Below, piece after piece: positions 1 to 10,700 of a DNA stretch of 59,324 nucleotides. The stretch is from positions 1 through 59,324 of IMG/VR virus record IMGVR_UViG_3300033571_016365; one strand, 5' to 3'. This DNA comes from a virus. The first letter of the stretch is position 1, and each line of letters opens with the position of its first letter. The position numbers and the translations under genes are program-made. A model generated the notes under the pieces. The model made no database searches, was not told the DNA's origin, and saw only the letters and a list, made by a program, of their open reading frames with translations.

Positions 1-1268
1 CCTTGAGGTCCTCTAAATCCTTGGTTTCCTTGATTTCCTTGGAATCCTTGGACACCTTGAGGTCCTTGGAAACCTTGGAATCCTTGATTTCCTTGGAAAC
101 CCTGGAATCCTTGTACACCTTGAGGTCCCTGGAATCCTTGGGCACCTTGATTACCCTGGTTTCCTTGAGTTCCTTGAGTTCCTTGTGGACCTTGTAAACC
201 TTGAGATCCTTGGAATCCTTGAGGTCCTACATTTCCCTGAGATCCTTGTGGACCTTGGAATCCTTGATTACCTTGATTACCTTGTGTTCCTTGGTTTCCT
301 TGAGATCCTTGTGGTCCTCTTGCTCCAGTTTCTCCTTGGAATCCTTGATTTCCTTGATTTCCTTGGAATCCTTGAGGACCCTGTGGACCAAATCCTTGAG
401 GACCTTGTAAACCTTGAGGTCCTTGAGGTCCTCTAAATCCTTGATTTCCTTGGAATCCTTGATTTCCTTGGAATCCTTGAGCTCCTTGAGGTCCTTGGAA
501 TCCCTGGAAACCTTGATTACCTTGATTACCTTGGAAACCTTGATTTCCTTGAGATCCTTGAGGTCCTTGGAAACCTTGAGTTCCCTGGAATCCTTGAGGT
601 CCTTGAACCCCTTGAGGTCCTTGAGGTCCAAAAAATCCATCTCCACCTTGGTTTCCTGCTATTCCTTGGAATCCTTGAGTTCCTTGAGGTCCTATTACAC
701 CCTGAACACCTTGATTTCCTTGATTGCCCTGATTCCCCTGGAATCCTTGAGCTCCTTGGGGACCCTGGAATCCTTGATTACCTTGAGGTCCTTGGAATCC
801 CTGAGGACCTTGTAAACCTTGAGCACCTTGAGGACCTTGGAACCCTTGGTTTCCTTGGTTTCCTTGATTACCTTGGAATCCTTGAGCTCCTTGTGGTCCT
901 TGGAAACCTTGATTACCTTGAGAACCTTGTGGTCCCTGGAATCCTTGAGGTCCTTGCAATCCTTGAGGTCCTTGTAGTCCTAATACTCCTTGGGTTCCTT
1001 GTGTTCCTTGAGGTCCTAGTAATCCTTGGAATCCTTGATTACCTTGAGGTCCTAGTAATCCTTGGAATCCTTGAGCACCCTGAGGTCCTTGGAATCCCTG
1101 GAATCCTTGGAATCCTTGAGTTCCTTGGAATCCTTGAGTTCCTTGGAATCCTTGTACACCTTGAGGTCCTTGGAATCCTTGATTACCTTGATTGCCTTGT
1201 GTACCTTGATTGCCTTGTGTACCTTGATTGCCTTGAGCACCTTGAGGTCCTTGGAAACCAGTATCTCC
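1..1268 (-). repeat. Gly-X-Gln triplet repeat tract 1 (about 140 triplets, continues past edge)
   Basis: A degenerate 9-bp period (plus strand roughly TCC-nnn-TTG) runs throughout. On the minus strand it encodes collagen-like triplets with Gln in nearly every Y position. Rare departures occur near 601-660, where GNQGGDGFFG is read. Such a tract could expand or contract by slippage or recombination. Confidence 0.9.
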
Positions 1269-2789
1269 TCTAATTTGACCTACATTATCCCAATCAGATC
1301 CATTATAAACCCAAAGATTTCCGGTATCTAGAGCAATGACTCCTTCACCAGCAGCTGGTGGATACCACGGGAATCCAGTATCATTTGCTGTTAGTGTTGT
1401 ATTTGGTGCAGAAGTAGTAACTGATGGAACTGATCCTACAATAGTAATAGATGTTCCAGTATTTCCCTGAAATCCTTGAACTCCTTGAGGACCCTGTAAA
1501 CCTTGAGGTCCTTGAGGTCCTCTAAATCCTTGGAATCCTTGAACACCTTGGGGTCCCTGGAATCCTTGATTGCCTTGAGCACCTTGTGGTCCCTGGAATC
1601 CTTGGGCACCTTGAGATCCTTGTGGTCCCTGGAAACCTTGATTTCCCTGAGTTCCTTGATTTCCCTGTACACCTTGAGGTCCCTGGAATCCTTGGAATCC
1701 TTGATTACCTTGGAATCCTTGTGCTCCTTGAGGACCTTGGAATCCCTGGAATCCTTGGTTTCCTTGGAATCCTTGAGCTCCTTGAGGTCCCTGGAAACCT
1801 TGATTACCTTGAGCTCCTTGAGGTCCTTGGAATCCTTGAGGACCTTGAATTCCCTGTGGTGCCTGGTCTCCTTGGAATCCTTGATTGCCTTGGTTTCCCT
1901 GGAATCCTTGGAATCCTTGTGCGCCTTGGGGACCTTGGAATCCCTGGAATCCTTGTGCTCCTTGAGGACCTTGAGCTCCTTGAGGTCCAAATCCTTGAGG
2001 TCCTTGGAATCCTTGTGGTCCCTGTGGACCTACAAAACCTTGGAATCCTTGTGATCCCTGAGGTCCTCTAAATCCTTGGAATCCTTGTGATCCCTGAGGT
2101 CCTCTAAATCCTTGAGGTCCTTGTGGTCCAATAAATCCACTAACGGAGTTCCAAGTAAATCCTGCTCCTGGACCTAATGATGTTAATACTTGAGGGAATA
2201 GTCCAACATTCCCATCTTTATTTGCAATATCTCCCTTTATTCTTACTGTTGGAACTTGTATGTCCAACTGATAATTTGTATTTGGATTATTGGTTCCAAT
2301 ACCTAATGACTGAGCTGCAGGAATATAAACTATATTACTTGGAGCAATATCAAAGGTAGTTACTAAACCACCAAATCTTTCGGTAGTAAATCCTAAGTAT
2401 CTTGGGCGTGCATCATCTGGCTCAACTACTGGAATCTTTGAATCAACTCTAATAGTTGCAATACCTACACCAGCAGATGCAAAACCTACAACACTAACAC
2501 TAACTCCAACAAAGTCTAAAATAGTAATTGAGTTAGCTACACCAACTAATGTGCCTTCATCCCTTACTGTAAATCCTAGAGGTAGAGTTTCTAGAGGAAC
2601 CCAAAATCTTTGTCCTGGATATGTAGGAATAGAAATTAAGAAATATCTATCTCCTACTGGAATAGATCCAGAATATGGAGGATCTCCCAAGTTAGGTTCT
2701 GCCTGATTTAATCCTAGGTACTGATATCTATCAGAAGTTAGCCTAGATTGGGGAGTTCTTATTACTCTGCGACTAAGATACTTTGCCAT
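1..2789 (-). CDS. collagen-like Gly-X-Y repeat fibre protein, C-terminus beyond window
   Basis: The minus-strand frame stays open from an ATG at 2789 to the window edge, at least 929 codons. The first ~215 residues are a non-repetitive domain that probably attaches to the virion. Two long Gly-X-Y tracts follow (2138-1467 and 1268-1), separated by a ~65-residue module at 1268-1466 containing GNLWVYNGSDWDNVGQ, a type often found between collagen-like tracts in phage proteins. The Y position is almost always Gln, with X mostly Pro, Phe, Asn, Ala or Val. The start overlaps the upstream stop as TAATG, so it is probably translationally coupled to the 127-aa gene. Collagen-like phage proteins form trimeric rods in fibres. 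That this is a tail appendage is inferred from its place after the other fibre genes. Confidence 0.88.
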   Translation of the reverse strand, partial: MAKYLSRRVIRTPQSRLTSDRYQYLGLNQAEPNLGDPPYSGSIPVGDRYFLISIPTYPGQRFWVPLETLPLGFTVRDEGTLVGVANSITILDFVGVSVSVVGFASAGVGIATIRVDSKIPVVEPDDARPRYLGFTTERFGGLVTTFDIAPSNIVYIPAAQSLGIGTNNPNTNYQLDIQVPTVRIKGDIANKDGNVGLFPQVLTSLGPGAGFTWNSVSGFIGPQGPQGFRGPQGSQGFQGFRGPQGSQGFQGFVGPQGPQGFQGPQGFGPQGAQGPQGAQGFQGFQGPQGAQGFQGFQGNQGNQGFQGDQAPQGIQGPQGFQGPQGAQGNQGFQGPQGAQGFQGNQGFQGFQGPQGAQGFQGNQGFQGFQGPQGVQGNQGTQGNQGFQGPQGSQGAQGFQGPQGAQGNQGFQGPQGVQGFQGFRGPQGPQGLQGPQGVQGFQGNTGTSITIVGSVPSVTTSAPNTTLTANDTGFPWYPPAAGEGVIALDTGNLWVYNGSDWDNVGQIRGDTGFQGPQGAQGNQGTQGNQGTQGNQGNQGFQGPQGVQGFQGTQGFQGTQGFQGFQGFQGPQGAQGFQGLLGPQGNQGFQGLLGPQGTQGTQGVLGLQGPQGLQGPQGFQGPQGSQGNQGFQGPQGAQGFQGNQGNQGNQGFQGPQGAQGLQGPQGFQGPQGNQGFQGPQGAQGFQGNQGNQGNQGVQGVIGPQGTQGFQGIAGNQGGDGFFGPQGPQGVQGPQGFQGTQGFQGPQGSQGNQGFQGNQGNQGFQGFQGPQGAQGFQGNQGFQGNQGFRGPQGPQGLQGPQGFGPQGPQGFQGNQGNQGFQGETGARGPQGSQGNQGTQGNQGNQGFQGPQGSQGNVGPQGFQGSQGLQGPQGTQGTQGNQGNQGAQGFQGPQGVQGFQGFQGNQGFQGFQGPQGVQGFQGNQGNQGFRGPQ
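1467..2138 (-). repeat. Gly-X-Gln triplet repeat tract 2 (about 74 triplets)
   Basis: This is the second 9-bp-period collagen-like tract of the same gene and in the same frame. It starts with GFIGPQG next to the N-terminal domain. Arg occasionally replaces Gln in Y (GFRG). Confidence 0.9.
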
Positions 2790-3172
2790 TATTGATTAAG
2801 AGTTTCCAGGATACTTATAGTGTATTTGATATGATTTGGAGATGTGGTAGAAATTCCACTCATTACAATGCTATCAGTTTTTAATGCTGTCCTTTCTAAA
2901 ACCAATCTTCCTTCTAAAAGAATCAAAGCATCATTAGGAGGAACTATGCCCCCACTAATAACTTCTGTAATATCAGTAGATACTCCAGATTGACTTCTAT
3001 TGACTCTTTTATGTGAAAATGTTACTGTTCCTATTCCAGATCCAGTATTAGCAGTTTGTGCAAAAAGAACAATGCTGGTATAACCTGTCCTTGTAGTATA
3101 AACCTCTGTGTTAGCAGTAGTGCTAACAATACCAGTAACTGTTTTGTATGTATTTAGTGGTTGTTGTGCCAT
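2789..3172 (-). CDS. small virion structural protein (unknown)
   Basis: A 127-residue protein (MAQQPLNTYKTVTG...). It is rich in Thr, Ser, Ile and Val, with no membrane segment or catalytic motif, and looks all-beta. It lies between a 1498-aa fibre-like gene (6-nt gap) and the collagen-like gene, whose ATG overlaps its stop by one base. The position suggests a connector, adaptor or decoration protein of the same appendage. I do not recognise a named family, so the structural role is inferred from context only. Confidence 0.75.
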   Translation of the reverse strand: MAQQPLNTYKTVTGIVSTTANTEVYTTRTGYTSIVLFAQTANTGSGIGTVTFSHKRVNRSQSGVSTDITEVISGGIVPPNDALILLEGRLVLERTALKTDSIVMSGISTTSPNHIKYTISILETLNQ

Positions 3173-3178
3173 GTAATT

Positions 3179-6100
3179 TTAACCTCCTCCTAGGGCAATG
3201 ATGAGTGGAGTGACTTCAGATTGAAGACTCTTACTGAATGCGGTCCCACTAATGGTTCCTGTATTTTGATTAATAGTAATTCCTTCACTAATTCTAAAGT
3301 TTCCTCCTTGATCAGTACTGGTAAAAGGAACTCTTCCCCCATCTGTTGCTACTATTTGATTTTCATCAATTGCAACAGCACCCTTAGAAGGAATAGAATT
3401 GACAATATCTGTACCTGTACCTATATATTCAAATGTTATACCTGATGCAATAATCTTACTTGCTTGGAAGAAGTTGACTGTTGCACCAACAGAAACTGGA
3501 TAAGTAATAAATTGGTCAAATGTTACTGTGCAAATACCAGTTGGGTCTGGTTTTGTAGAAGAAACAACATTAAAGAATAATTTTTCCATTACAGCAACTG
3601 CAGTTGCAGTTGTTCCAATTCCTGGTCCAATTAATGGAGGTGGAGAAATTGTCACAGTTGGAGGAGTTTCAGTATATCCAGTACCAGAAACTAATATAGT
3701 AATTTCTTGAACTGTTCCATCAGAACCAACCCCATCTTCAAATATTGTAACTTCTGCAGGAATAGCATCATCACCTAGTGCAGGAAGTCCAATTTGAACT
3801 TCCACTGCAGCTCCAGGTAAATATCCATATCCAGGATTTGTAACTCTAATACTATTAACTGTATAATATTGAGTACCAATAAAGGTTACTTGTCCATCAT
3901 AAGGTCTTTGACCTCTTGGAAGTTGTCTTGCTGGGATAGAAGTAGTTCCTATTCCAATTATACTTGTGATAATTCCTGCATTAGTTGTAATTGAAGATCT
4001 AATTGTAGGAGTGTATCCATTCTTATTGGTATTCTTAAACTGACTGATGCTACTTACGCCACTTTGATATGATTTTGGAAGATTTTGATTTGCAATAACA
4101 TAAGTACAAATTCCAGCAAGATATTTAATTGATTCAATTTCTCCTGTTGCAACATATCCAGTGGCAAATCCAACTGGACGTGGAGATGAATCATTTAGAT
4201 AAGTTCTTGCATAAGTGGGTGAATCTCTGTATGCAAGTCCACTATCAATAGAATTTCCATTTCCTTGAGAAAGAAGATCTAATGCAATAGTTTCTACTAT
4301 AATCTTAGAATCTCTCTTACAGAAATCTCTTCCCTTGATTGATCCACCATAATCAAATGTTGGGCCAAGTGCTCCATATGGACCATCTGTGCTAGTTACA
4401 AATCCAACAACTTCATTTGCAATGAAATCTGCATTTGCTCTTAATAGATCTACTGCATCTAAAGATGCCTGAGTAACTCCAGCACCAACATTAAGAATAA
4501 GAGTATCTACATTATCACCAGTAGGAGCAACAGTAACTACTCCAACATATTGAAGTGGTGTAGTGCCATTTGCCCACAATCCATAATTACCAAATGAGGC
4601 ATTACTGTTGTTCATGTCACAGACGCCACCACTATCATTGTATACTGCAGTATCACAGCAAATTGTGAATAGTGAAACTAACTGAGCATATCCAAAGTTA
4701 GTGATTGAAACTCCAATTCCACCTTGATTGTATTGAGTGTATGCATCAAGAACCATGGACTTAAATCCACCTGCTCTATTACCATCAATCCTCATTCCAA
4801 CACTATTAGGAACAAAGTTGGTGCAGTTCTGAACATATGGTGACTGCCAATTTTGCTCAGTTCCATCAGCATACCCAAGCCCTTGAGTTGGGAAAGATAC
4901 CATGGCATTTGGATTTGTTACACCAACAAAAGATTGGTGAGAAATATAGCAACCTCTTCTTACATGATAAAGATCAGTTTGTCCTCTGGTTGAGACAAGA
5001 GTTCTTCTTAAATCTTCTCCTACAACAGCAACTCTTTCTGCTACTTGAATTGGACCATCCTCAACATAAAGACCAGCAAAAACTCTTACTGTATCTCCAG
5101 GTTGAGCAAATGAACATGCTTTTTTGATAGTTAAGAAGGCATCTCCAGGAGATAATCCTTGGTTGCTGTCATTGCCAAACTTACTTACAAACCATTCATT
5201 GCCAACTTTTGCTCCTGGTGGGGACCAAACCAATTCTCCAACTGGTTTGTTGATTTTTGGAGCACTAATTGGACCTCCATTAATAATAGTTGTAACAATA
5301 CCAACACAACTATAAATTGCTGATACTACATTGGAGCAAGCATTTGGATTAATATTACTGTCACCATCTGGAAGAAGTTCAGTATCAATTAATTGTGGAA
5401 TGCTTCCAATTCCAGCAATAGTTCTAGTTGCAGGAAGTGTTTGTACATTTACATCAATTGCATTAGTAATTATTTGGAAGAATGTAGTGATTGCTGAAGC
5501 AGTATCAGAACAATCTCCAAGATTGTAAACTCCTGGAAGTCCAGAGATATCTCCTACAATTGTATTATCTTTATATTGAGTTAATGCACTATACCCACCA
5601 ATAGTAATACTCTGATTTCTCATGGCCTGGATGGCCATATCTCTTGCTTGATTAAATGCGTAAATTGATTGTGCTTCTTCCTGGAGAAGATAATTATTTT
5701 CTAAGTAAATCTTAGCAGCATCATAAACTTGGTCATTTCCACCAATCTCTAAATTATAACAAATTGCTTCTATTACATCTACAATGTCATCAACACAATT
5801 CTGGTTTCCACCAGGAACTGAAAATCCAGTGTAGAATGCTAACATTCTACCAACTGCAACTTCTGCAATTAATTGCTTGTTTGCAAGAATTACTCTAGTA
5901 GCATCTGCATTTTTTCCAGATATTGGTGGAACTTGGTAAGATTTTGGAATAATAGCATTATTAATTACATATCTTGATAGACTTGCAATACTGCTAAATC
6001 CTACAAGTGTTGCTCTCTTTACATACCCAGTAGAAAATCCTGTTGGTATTACTACAGAATCATCTAGGTACTGTAAAGTTACTCCTGAGTAGTATGATAA

Positions 6101-7675
6101 TCCAGCTCCAACAGACTTAGAGTTTCCACCCTTAGAAATATCAAATGCTATTGCATCAATAATTAAACCAATATCTCTTCTACACTTTACTCTTCCGGTT
6201 GCAACTCCAACTTTTCCATAATCAAAATCAGGACCATAATAACCAAAAGGACCATCTGTACTGGTTATAAATCCTACAATTTCATTAGCAATAAATTCTT
6301 TATTTCTTGTTAAAAGATTTGCAGCATCTAAGAATCTTCCTGGAATATTATAACCAGAAGAAAGAACCGAATATGCAAATCCTACATTCTCATATGCATC
6401 TACTACTTCTCCTCTAATTCTCAGATCCCCTGCTACATCAAGAGTTCTAGTTGGTAATGTTGTATTAATTCCAACTAAAGGATTGATAGTTTTTACGAAA
6501 TCAGTTCCAATAGTTCCATATACATCTTCAGTATTAAAAAATCTTTTTGCTGATAGTATAGTACCACCAGTACCAACATTTAACCTTTCTGTGGTAGTAA
6601 TTCCAGTAACTAAAAGATTTACAATTTCAGAATTTATGACAGTTTCTGATCCAATAGATGCTATTCCAACTGTGGCAATACCAGTCAAAAACTGAGATGC
6701 AGTTAGAATCCCTACAGTAGCAATTCCTACTGTGGCAATACCAATATAACTTTGACCAATAGTGGATAATCCAATATAAGCAGATGTAATGCTTGCAACA
6801 CCAACAGTTGCAATCCCTATTCTGGCATCAGTAATAGTTGCAAAACCTACTGTAGCAATACCAATATAAGTTTGACCAATGGTGGATAATCCAATATAAG
6901 CAGATGTAATTGATGAAATTCCAACTACTTCACGTCCAATTGTTGCTACATCTGTTGTAGTAATACCTATTATTGCCCTAGTAATAGTAGCAAATCCAAC
7001 AGTAGCAATCCCTGTTCTTACATCAGTTGCATTTACATACCCTACAGTAGATATTCCTACTTGCTCATCTGTAATATTAGCAAAAGAAATTGTAGATATT
7101 CCTATTCTGGCATTAGTAACAAATGCATCGGAAATAGTGGCAACCCCTGTTCTGGAAGCTGTAATAGTTCCAAAACCTATGGTAGTAACTCCAAGATATG
7201 AAGATGCAATTGTTGCAATTCCAATGGTTGCAAACCCAACATATGCAGTAGTTATTGAAGAAAATCCAGTTACTCTGAAATTCTTTAGAACATCTAATTC
7301 ATATTTTGGAATAGATACTCCAACACCAACTGAACCAAGTCCAGTTATTACAACTGATTCTGTATAGTTTGTATTAACTTTTACTTTATAATCACCAAGA
7401 GAAGCAGCATCAGTATTAACGCCAAACTGATCAGAAACTAATCCAGATCCAATTACATCAAATTCTACAGTTGGGTTAATAGTACCTACGCCAAAAGACG
7501 TTTCTGCATAGATACTTTCTGTTGACCTTATATCTCCTGTTACATCAAGAGTTACATTATCACTTACTACTGTCTTTCCTATAGCAACTGTTTTTGTGTT
7601 GGAATCCACATACAGTGCTTGTGTTCCTACACCAAGACCAGTTCTTACTACAAAATAGTTTTCTTGTGATGGCAT
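3179..7675 (-). CDS. giant repeat-containing tail fibre/structural protein
   Basis: A 1498-residue protein. After ~130 residues comes a long run of near-identical units like GIATVGFATITDARI (about residues 140-390), probably a beta-structured shaft. A segment duplicated inside the protein, with FIANEIVGFITSTDGP and FDYG cores and a CKRD/CRRD motif, appears near residues 460-530 and 1085-1150. Between them (~840-900) is a pectin-lyase-like stretch (AQPGDTVRVFAGLYVEDGP) typical of beta-helical virion proteins. Downstream are PGYGY/SGTGY motifs shared with other tail proteins here. A late-promoter motif sits at 7702-7709. No enzymatic residues could be assigned. The exact appendage is unknown. 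Confidence 0.85.
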   Translation of the reverse strand: MPSQENYFVVRTGLGVGTQALYVDSNTKTVAIGKTVVSDNVTLDVTGDIRSTESIYAETSFGVGTINPTVEFDVIGSGLVSDQFGVNTDAASLGDYKVKVNTNYTESVVITGLGSVGVGVSIPKYELDVLKNFRVTGFSSITTAYVGFATIGIATIASSYLGVTTIGFGTITASRTGVATISDAFVTNARIGISTISFANITDEQVGISTVGYVNATDVRTGIATVGFATITRAIIGITTTDVATIGREVVGISSITSAYIGLSTIGQTYIGIATVGFATITDARIGIATVGVASITSAYIGLSTIGQSYIGIATVGIATVGILTASQFLTGIATVGIASIGSETVINSEIVNLLVTGITTTERLNVGTGGTILSAKRFFNTEDVYGTIGTDFVKTINPLVGINTTLPTRTLDVAGDLRIRGEVVDAYENVGFAYSVLSSGYNIPGRFLDAANLLTRNKEFIANEIVGFITSTDGPFGYYGPDFDYGKVGVATGRVKCRRDIGLIIDAIAFDISKGGNSKSVGAGLSYYSGVTLQYLDDSVVIPTGFSTGYVKRATLVGFSSIASLSRYVINNAIIPKSYQVPPISGKNADATRVILANKQLIAEVAVGRMLAFYTGFSVPGGNQNCVDDIVDVIEAICYNLEIGGNDQVYDAAKIYLENNYLLQEEAQSIYAFNQARDMAIQAMRNQSITIGGYSALTQYKDNTIVGDISGLPGVYNLGDCSDTASAITTFFQIITNAIDVNVQTLPATRTIAGIGSIPQLIDTELLPDGDSNINPNACSNVVSAIYSCVGIVTTIINGGPISAPKINKPVGELVWSPPGAKVGNEWFVSKFGNDSNQGLSPGDAFLTIKKACSFAQPGDTVRVFAGLYVEDGPIQVAERVAVVGEDLRRTLVSTRGQTDLYHVRRGCYISHQSFVGVTNPNAMVSFPTQGLGYADGTEQNWQSPYVQNCTNFVPNSVGMRIDGNRAGGFKSMVLDAYTQYNQGGIGVSITNFGYAQLVSLFTICCDTAVYNDSGGVCDMNNSNASFGNYGLWANGTTPLQYVGVVTVAPTGDNVDTLILNVGAGVTQASLDAVDLLRANADFIANEVVGFVTSTDGPYGALGPTFDYGGSIKGRDFCKRDSKIIVETIALDLLSQGNGNSIDSGLAYRDSPTYARTYLNDSSPRPVGFATGYVATGEIESIKYLAGICTYVIANQNLPKSYQSGVSSISQFKNTNKNGYTPTIRSSITTNAGIITSIIGIGTTSIPARQLPRGQRPYDGQVTFIGTQYYTVNSIRVTNPGYGYLPGAAVEVQIGLPALGDDAIPAEVTIFEDGVGSDGTVQEITILVSGTGYTETPPTVTISPPPLIGPGIGTTATAVAVMEKLFFNVVSSTKPDPTGICTVTFDQFITYPVSVGATVNFFQASKIIASGITFEYIGTGTDIVNSIPSKGAVAIDENQIVATDGGRVPFTSTDQGGNFRISEGITINQNTGTISGTAFSKSLQSEVTPLIIALGGG

Positions 7676-7701
7676 CGGGTTCCACTATCCCCCTTTTGTA
7701 T

Positions 7702-7709
7702 TATTTATA
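7702..7709 (-). promoter_or_regulatory. late promoter motif TATAAATA
   Basis: TATAAATA on the minus strand overlaps the stop codon of the 1797-aa gene and lies about 27 nt upstream of the 1498-aa gene start. It matches the T4-type late promoter consensus. No -35 element is expected for sigma-gp55-type promoters. Confidence 0.65.
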
Positions 7710-10700
7710 AAGTTCTCATAATAAATGCGAGTGCATAATATGGAGGTCTGTTTTCATGAGATCCACCACCACCAGTATTAGGTTGAATTGTTGTGTCAGT
7801 TGTAGAAGTAGCACTAGTTGCTGATGAAGTTTCCGTAATTGAGATAATTGCAGTGTTGCCCTGAGCTCCCCTTGCTGCAGATGTAGTAGTTATATCAGTT
7901 AAAACATTAGCAGGAGATATTGTAGTTGTTGTAGTAGATATTGCCACATGGGTGTGTGCTGGAATCTGAGTAGAATCTAAGGTTACTGAATTTAATCCAC
8001 CTTGAGTTCCTGGAGTATACCCAACTGTTCCTGCTACTGCTGGATTATCGCCACCAGCACCAACAATAAACCTTTCTCTTAAATCTGGAGTTCCACTTGT
8101 ACCATCACAAAGAGCCCATCCAGAAGGAATGGTTGCTACTGATCCAGACCACATAATGATTCCATTAATAGGAATAGTTCCATATCCTTTAAACTTAGCA
8201 CTAGAACCAGCAACAATATCTCCAACTGAAGTTATACTAGCACCAGCACTTACATTAGAAACAAAGGTAGAAACACCAGCAACTCTTATATTGTCAGATA
8301 CATGTAAATTATCATTAACAATAACATTTCCATCAGCAGAATTTAAATATAAATTTTGAGACGAAGTGTCAATAGTAGATGCTGATGCAATTCCAATTCT
8401 TATTGATGAAATACCTGCAGTTCCAATTACTTTTAAGTTTTCTCCAATATTGACACTTTTATCTATTCCAACTCCACCAAGAACAACTAAAGCTCCATTA
8501 GAAGGATCTGTAGTATCTTGAGTGCTTGCTACTGTAGTAATACCAACAATAAATGCATCAGTAGATACTGTAAGTTTATTGAGATTTGCTGCAGCAGTTG
8601 TCCCATCTAATTCATCATTAATAATTACTTTGTTAGCAACAACAACATCAAGAGTTGCAGCATTAGAAGATTCTGCTTCTGGAAGTCCAACATCAATTTG
8701 TTTGCCAGTTACTGCATCAAATTTAGTTTTACCAATATAAAATTCTCCATCACTATTCATTCCAGTATAAACTACTAAACCTCCTCTACTATTCAGAGAT
8801 TGTGAAGTTAATACTTCAGCATCAGAAAGAATTCTATCTTGGTTTGTTGGCATTCCTGTTGAATAGTTACCAGGACCAAATCCAGTGTATTCAAAAGTAT
8901 GACCAGATGCACGAATGATAGAATTTCTTCTAAGTTCAATTGGTACTATTTTAATTTTCTTAATATTTGAATTATTTTCATGAGCTACTGCTCTAGTTCC
9001 AAATAATGCTCTCTTAACAAAAACTTCACCACCAGAAATTCTGGTAATAAGCATAATTTCTGAATTGATTTGTATAAAATCTCCTTTATCTAATCCATAA
9101 AGATCATTTATTAAGAAATTAGAAACTGATGCAGATATTTGTTGAGAGATTGCTCCTTTATATCCACCAAGAATAGTAAACAATCTTGAGTTTAAATTTT
9201 CATTAGTAATTGAAGTATCTTTTGGATTTGAAAGTAATCCTGCACCAAATACTCTTACTGCATCACTAGCATCTCCCTTTACAGTAAATGTAGTAATACC
9301 AGTAACTGTAGAAATAGTAGAAATTCCAATTTTTTCAGGTGGATTTCCAATTGCATCATCAAAAATAACTTTACTACCAACAGCAAATGAGTGTGGTAAT
9401 TGAGTAGTTATTGTTGTAGTATCTGTTAATGCATTATATACAGATCCATCTGGACTATTTCTTATTTGGTATCCAATTCCAGATAAGAACGATACTGCAT
9501 TTGCAGGAGTTTCTGGAGTTGCATTATTATTATAATATGTAATTGTATTTGATTTTACTGACTGTATAACAAATGTTCCATTATTTTGTTCTTTGGCGCA
9601 CCCAATTATTTGAATTGTATCAGTATCTGATGCACTGTAATTGACAGAAGATACAGTTAAGAAACAATCATTAGTAGATCCAGGAATTCCTCTAACCCTT
9701 AATAGATCTCCAGAGAGATAACCAGATCCTTGATTTTGAATACTAGCTTCTGCTACTACATTAGATGCTACTCTAATATTTGCAGTTGCATTAGATCCAC
9801 TCCCACCACAAAGAGGAACATCATAAAATAATCCATTAACATACCCTGATCCTGGAGTTGTAACAGTAAGTCTTCTAATTCCACCTAGTCCATGAGAAAT
9901 TGCAGTTGTTACTGTTGCAATTCCTACCCCAGAATCATAATATGTAGTAATGCCTGAAATTTTAGATGTTAAATTAAAATCCTTAAGATATGAAGTTAGA
10001 GTTTCCTTAGTAACGCTCTTTTTAACATCATTAACAGTTACTGTGCCAATTTCTTTTCTGGAAGCTAAACTAATAGTTCCTTCTGGATCTGCAATTGGAT
10101 TGTCTAAATCTTGAGTTGGGTATAATTTTTCTATGCTTTGAGATAATTTATATTGCTCAGTATTAAATGGAACAATAGTAGGGGTATTTTTAAATGCATT
10201 TAATGTTACATGATAAATTCCATCTGAAGTTCCCTCTACATATTCTTGAATAGTTTCAATATCATATAATTGATAATCATTAATTATCTTTTTATTAACA
10301 AAATATGGCAAATTAGTTCTATTTGCATCATAAATTGTGTATGGAGGAACTCTATAGTTTGAAGTTTGAGAACAATTTCTTTCGCTCAACCAAGTTGCAA
10401 CAGCAGAAGTTCCTAAAGTTATTGTTCCAGGATTTCTTGAAATTGTATATGTAAATCTAATTTCATTAATTACACTTGCAACAGTAAATTTTCCATTATA
10501 CCCAGTTCCAGTTCCTAACCCCACTGGGGTTGGTTCATTAGTGCTCTTTAAATTATAAACTTCAATAGTATCACCAACATTTAATTTGTGGGGTTTGCTA
10601 GTTACTATAGTGGCTGTACCAGAGGAATACCAAGCATCTACAATAGCCCCATCATTTCTTATTTGATTGATTGGATTAGAAGATACTAACTGCTCACTAT

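Noticed and set aside
3-2071. Several Leu/Ser-rich or Lys/Glu-rich reading frames on both strands in the first 2 kb
   Set aside because: They are other frames of the 9-bp Gly-X-Gln repeat. The frame from 2789 minus is open over the whole region and gives collagen-like triplets.
1-2138. CRISPR-like appearance of short repeated units
   Set aside because: The units are 9 bp, contiguous and in a coding frame, with no spacers of regular length and no cas genes.
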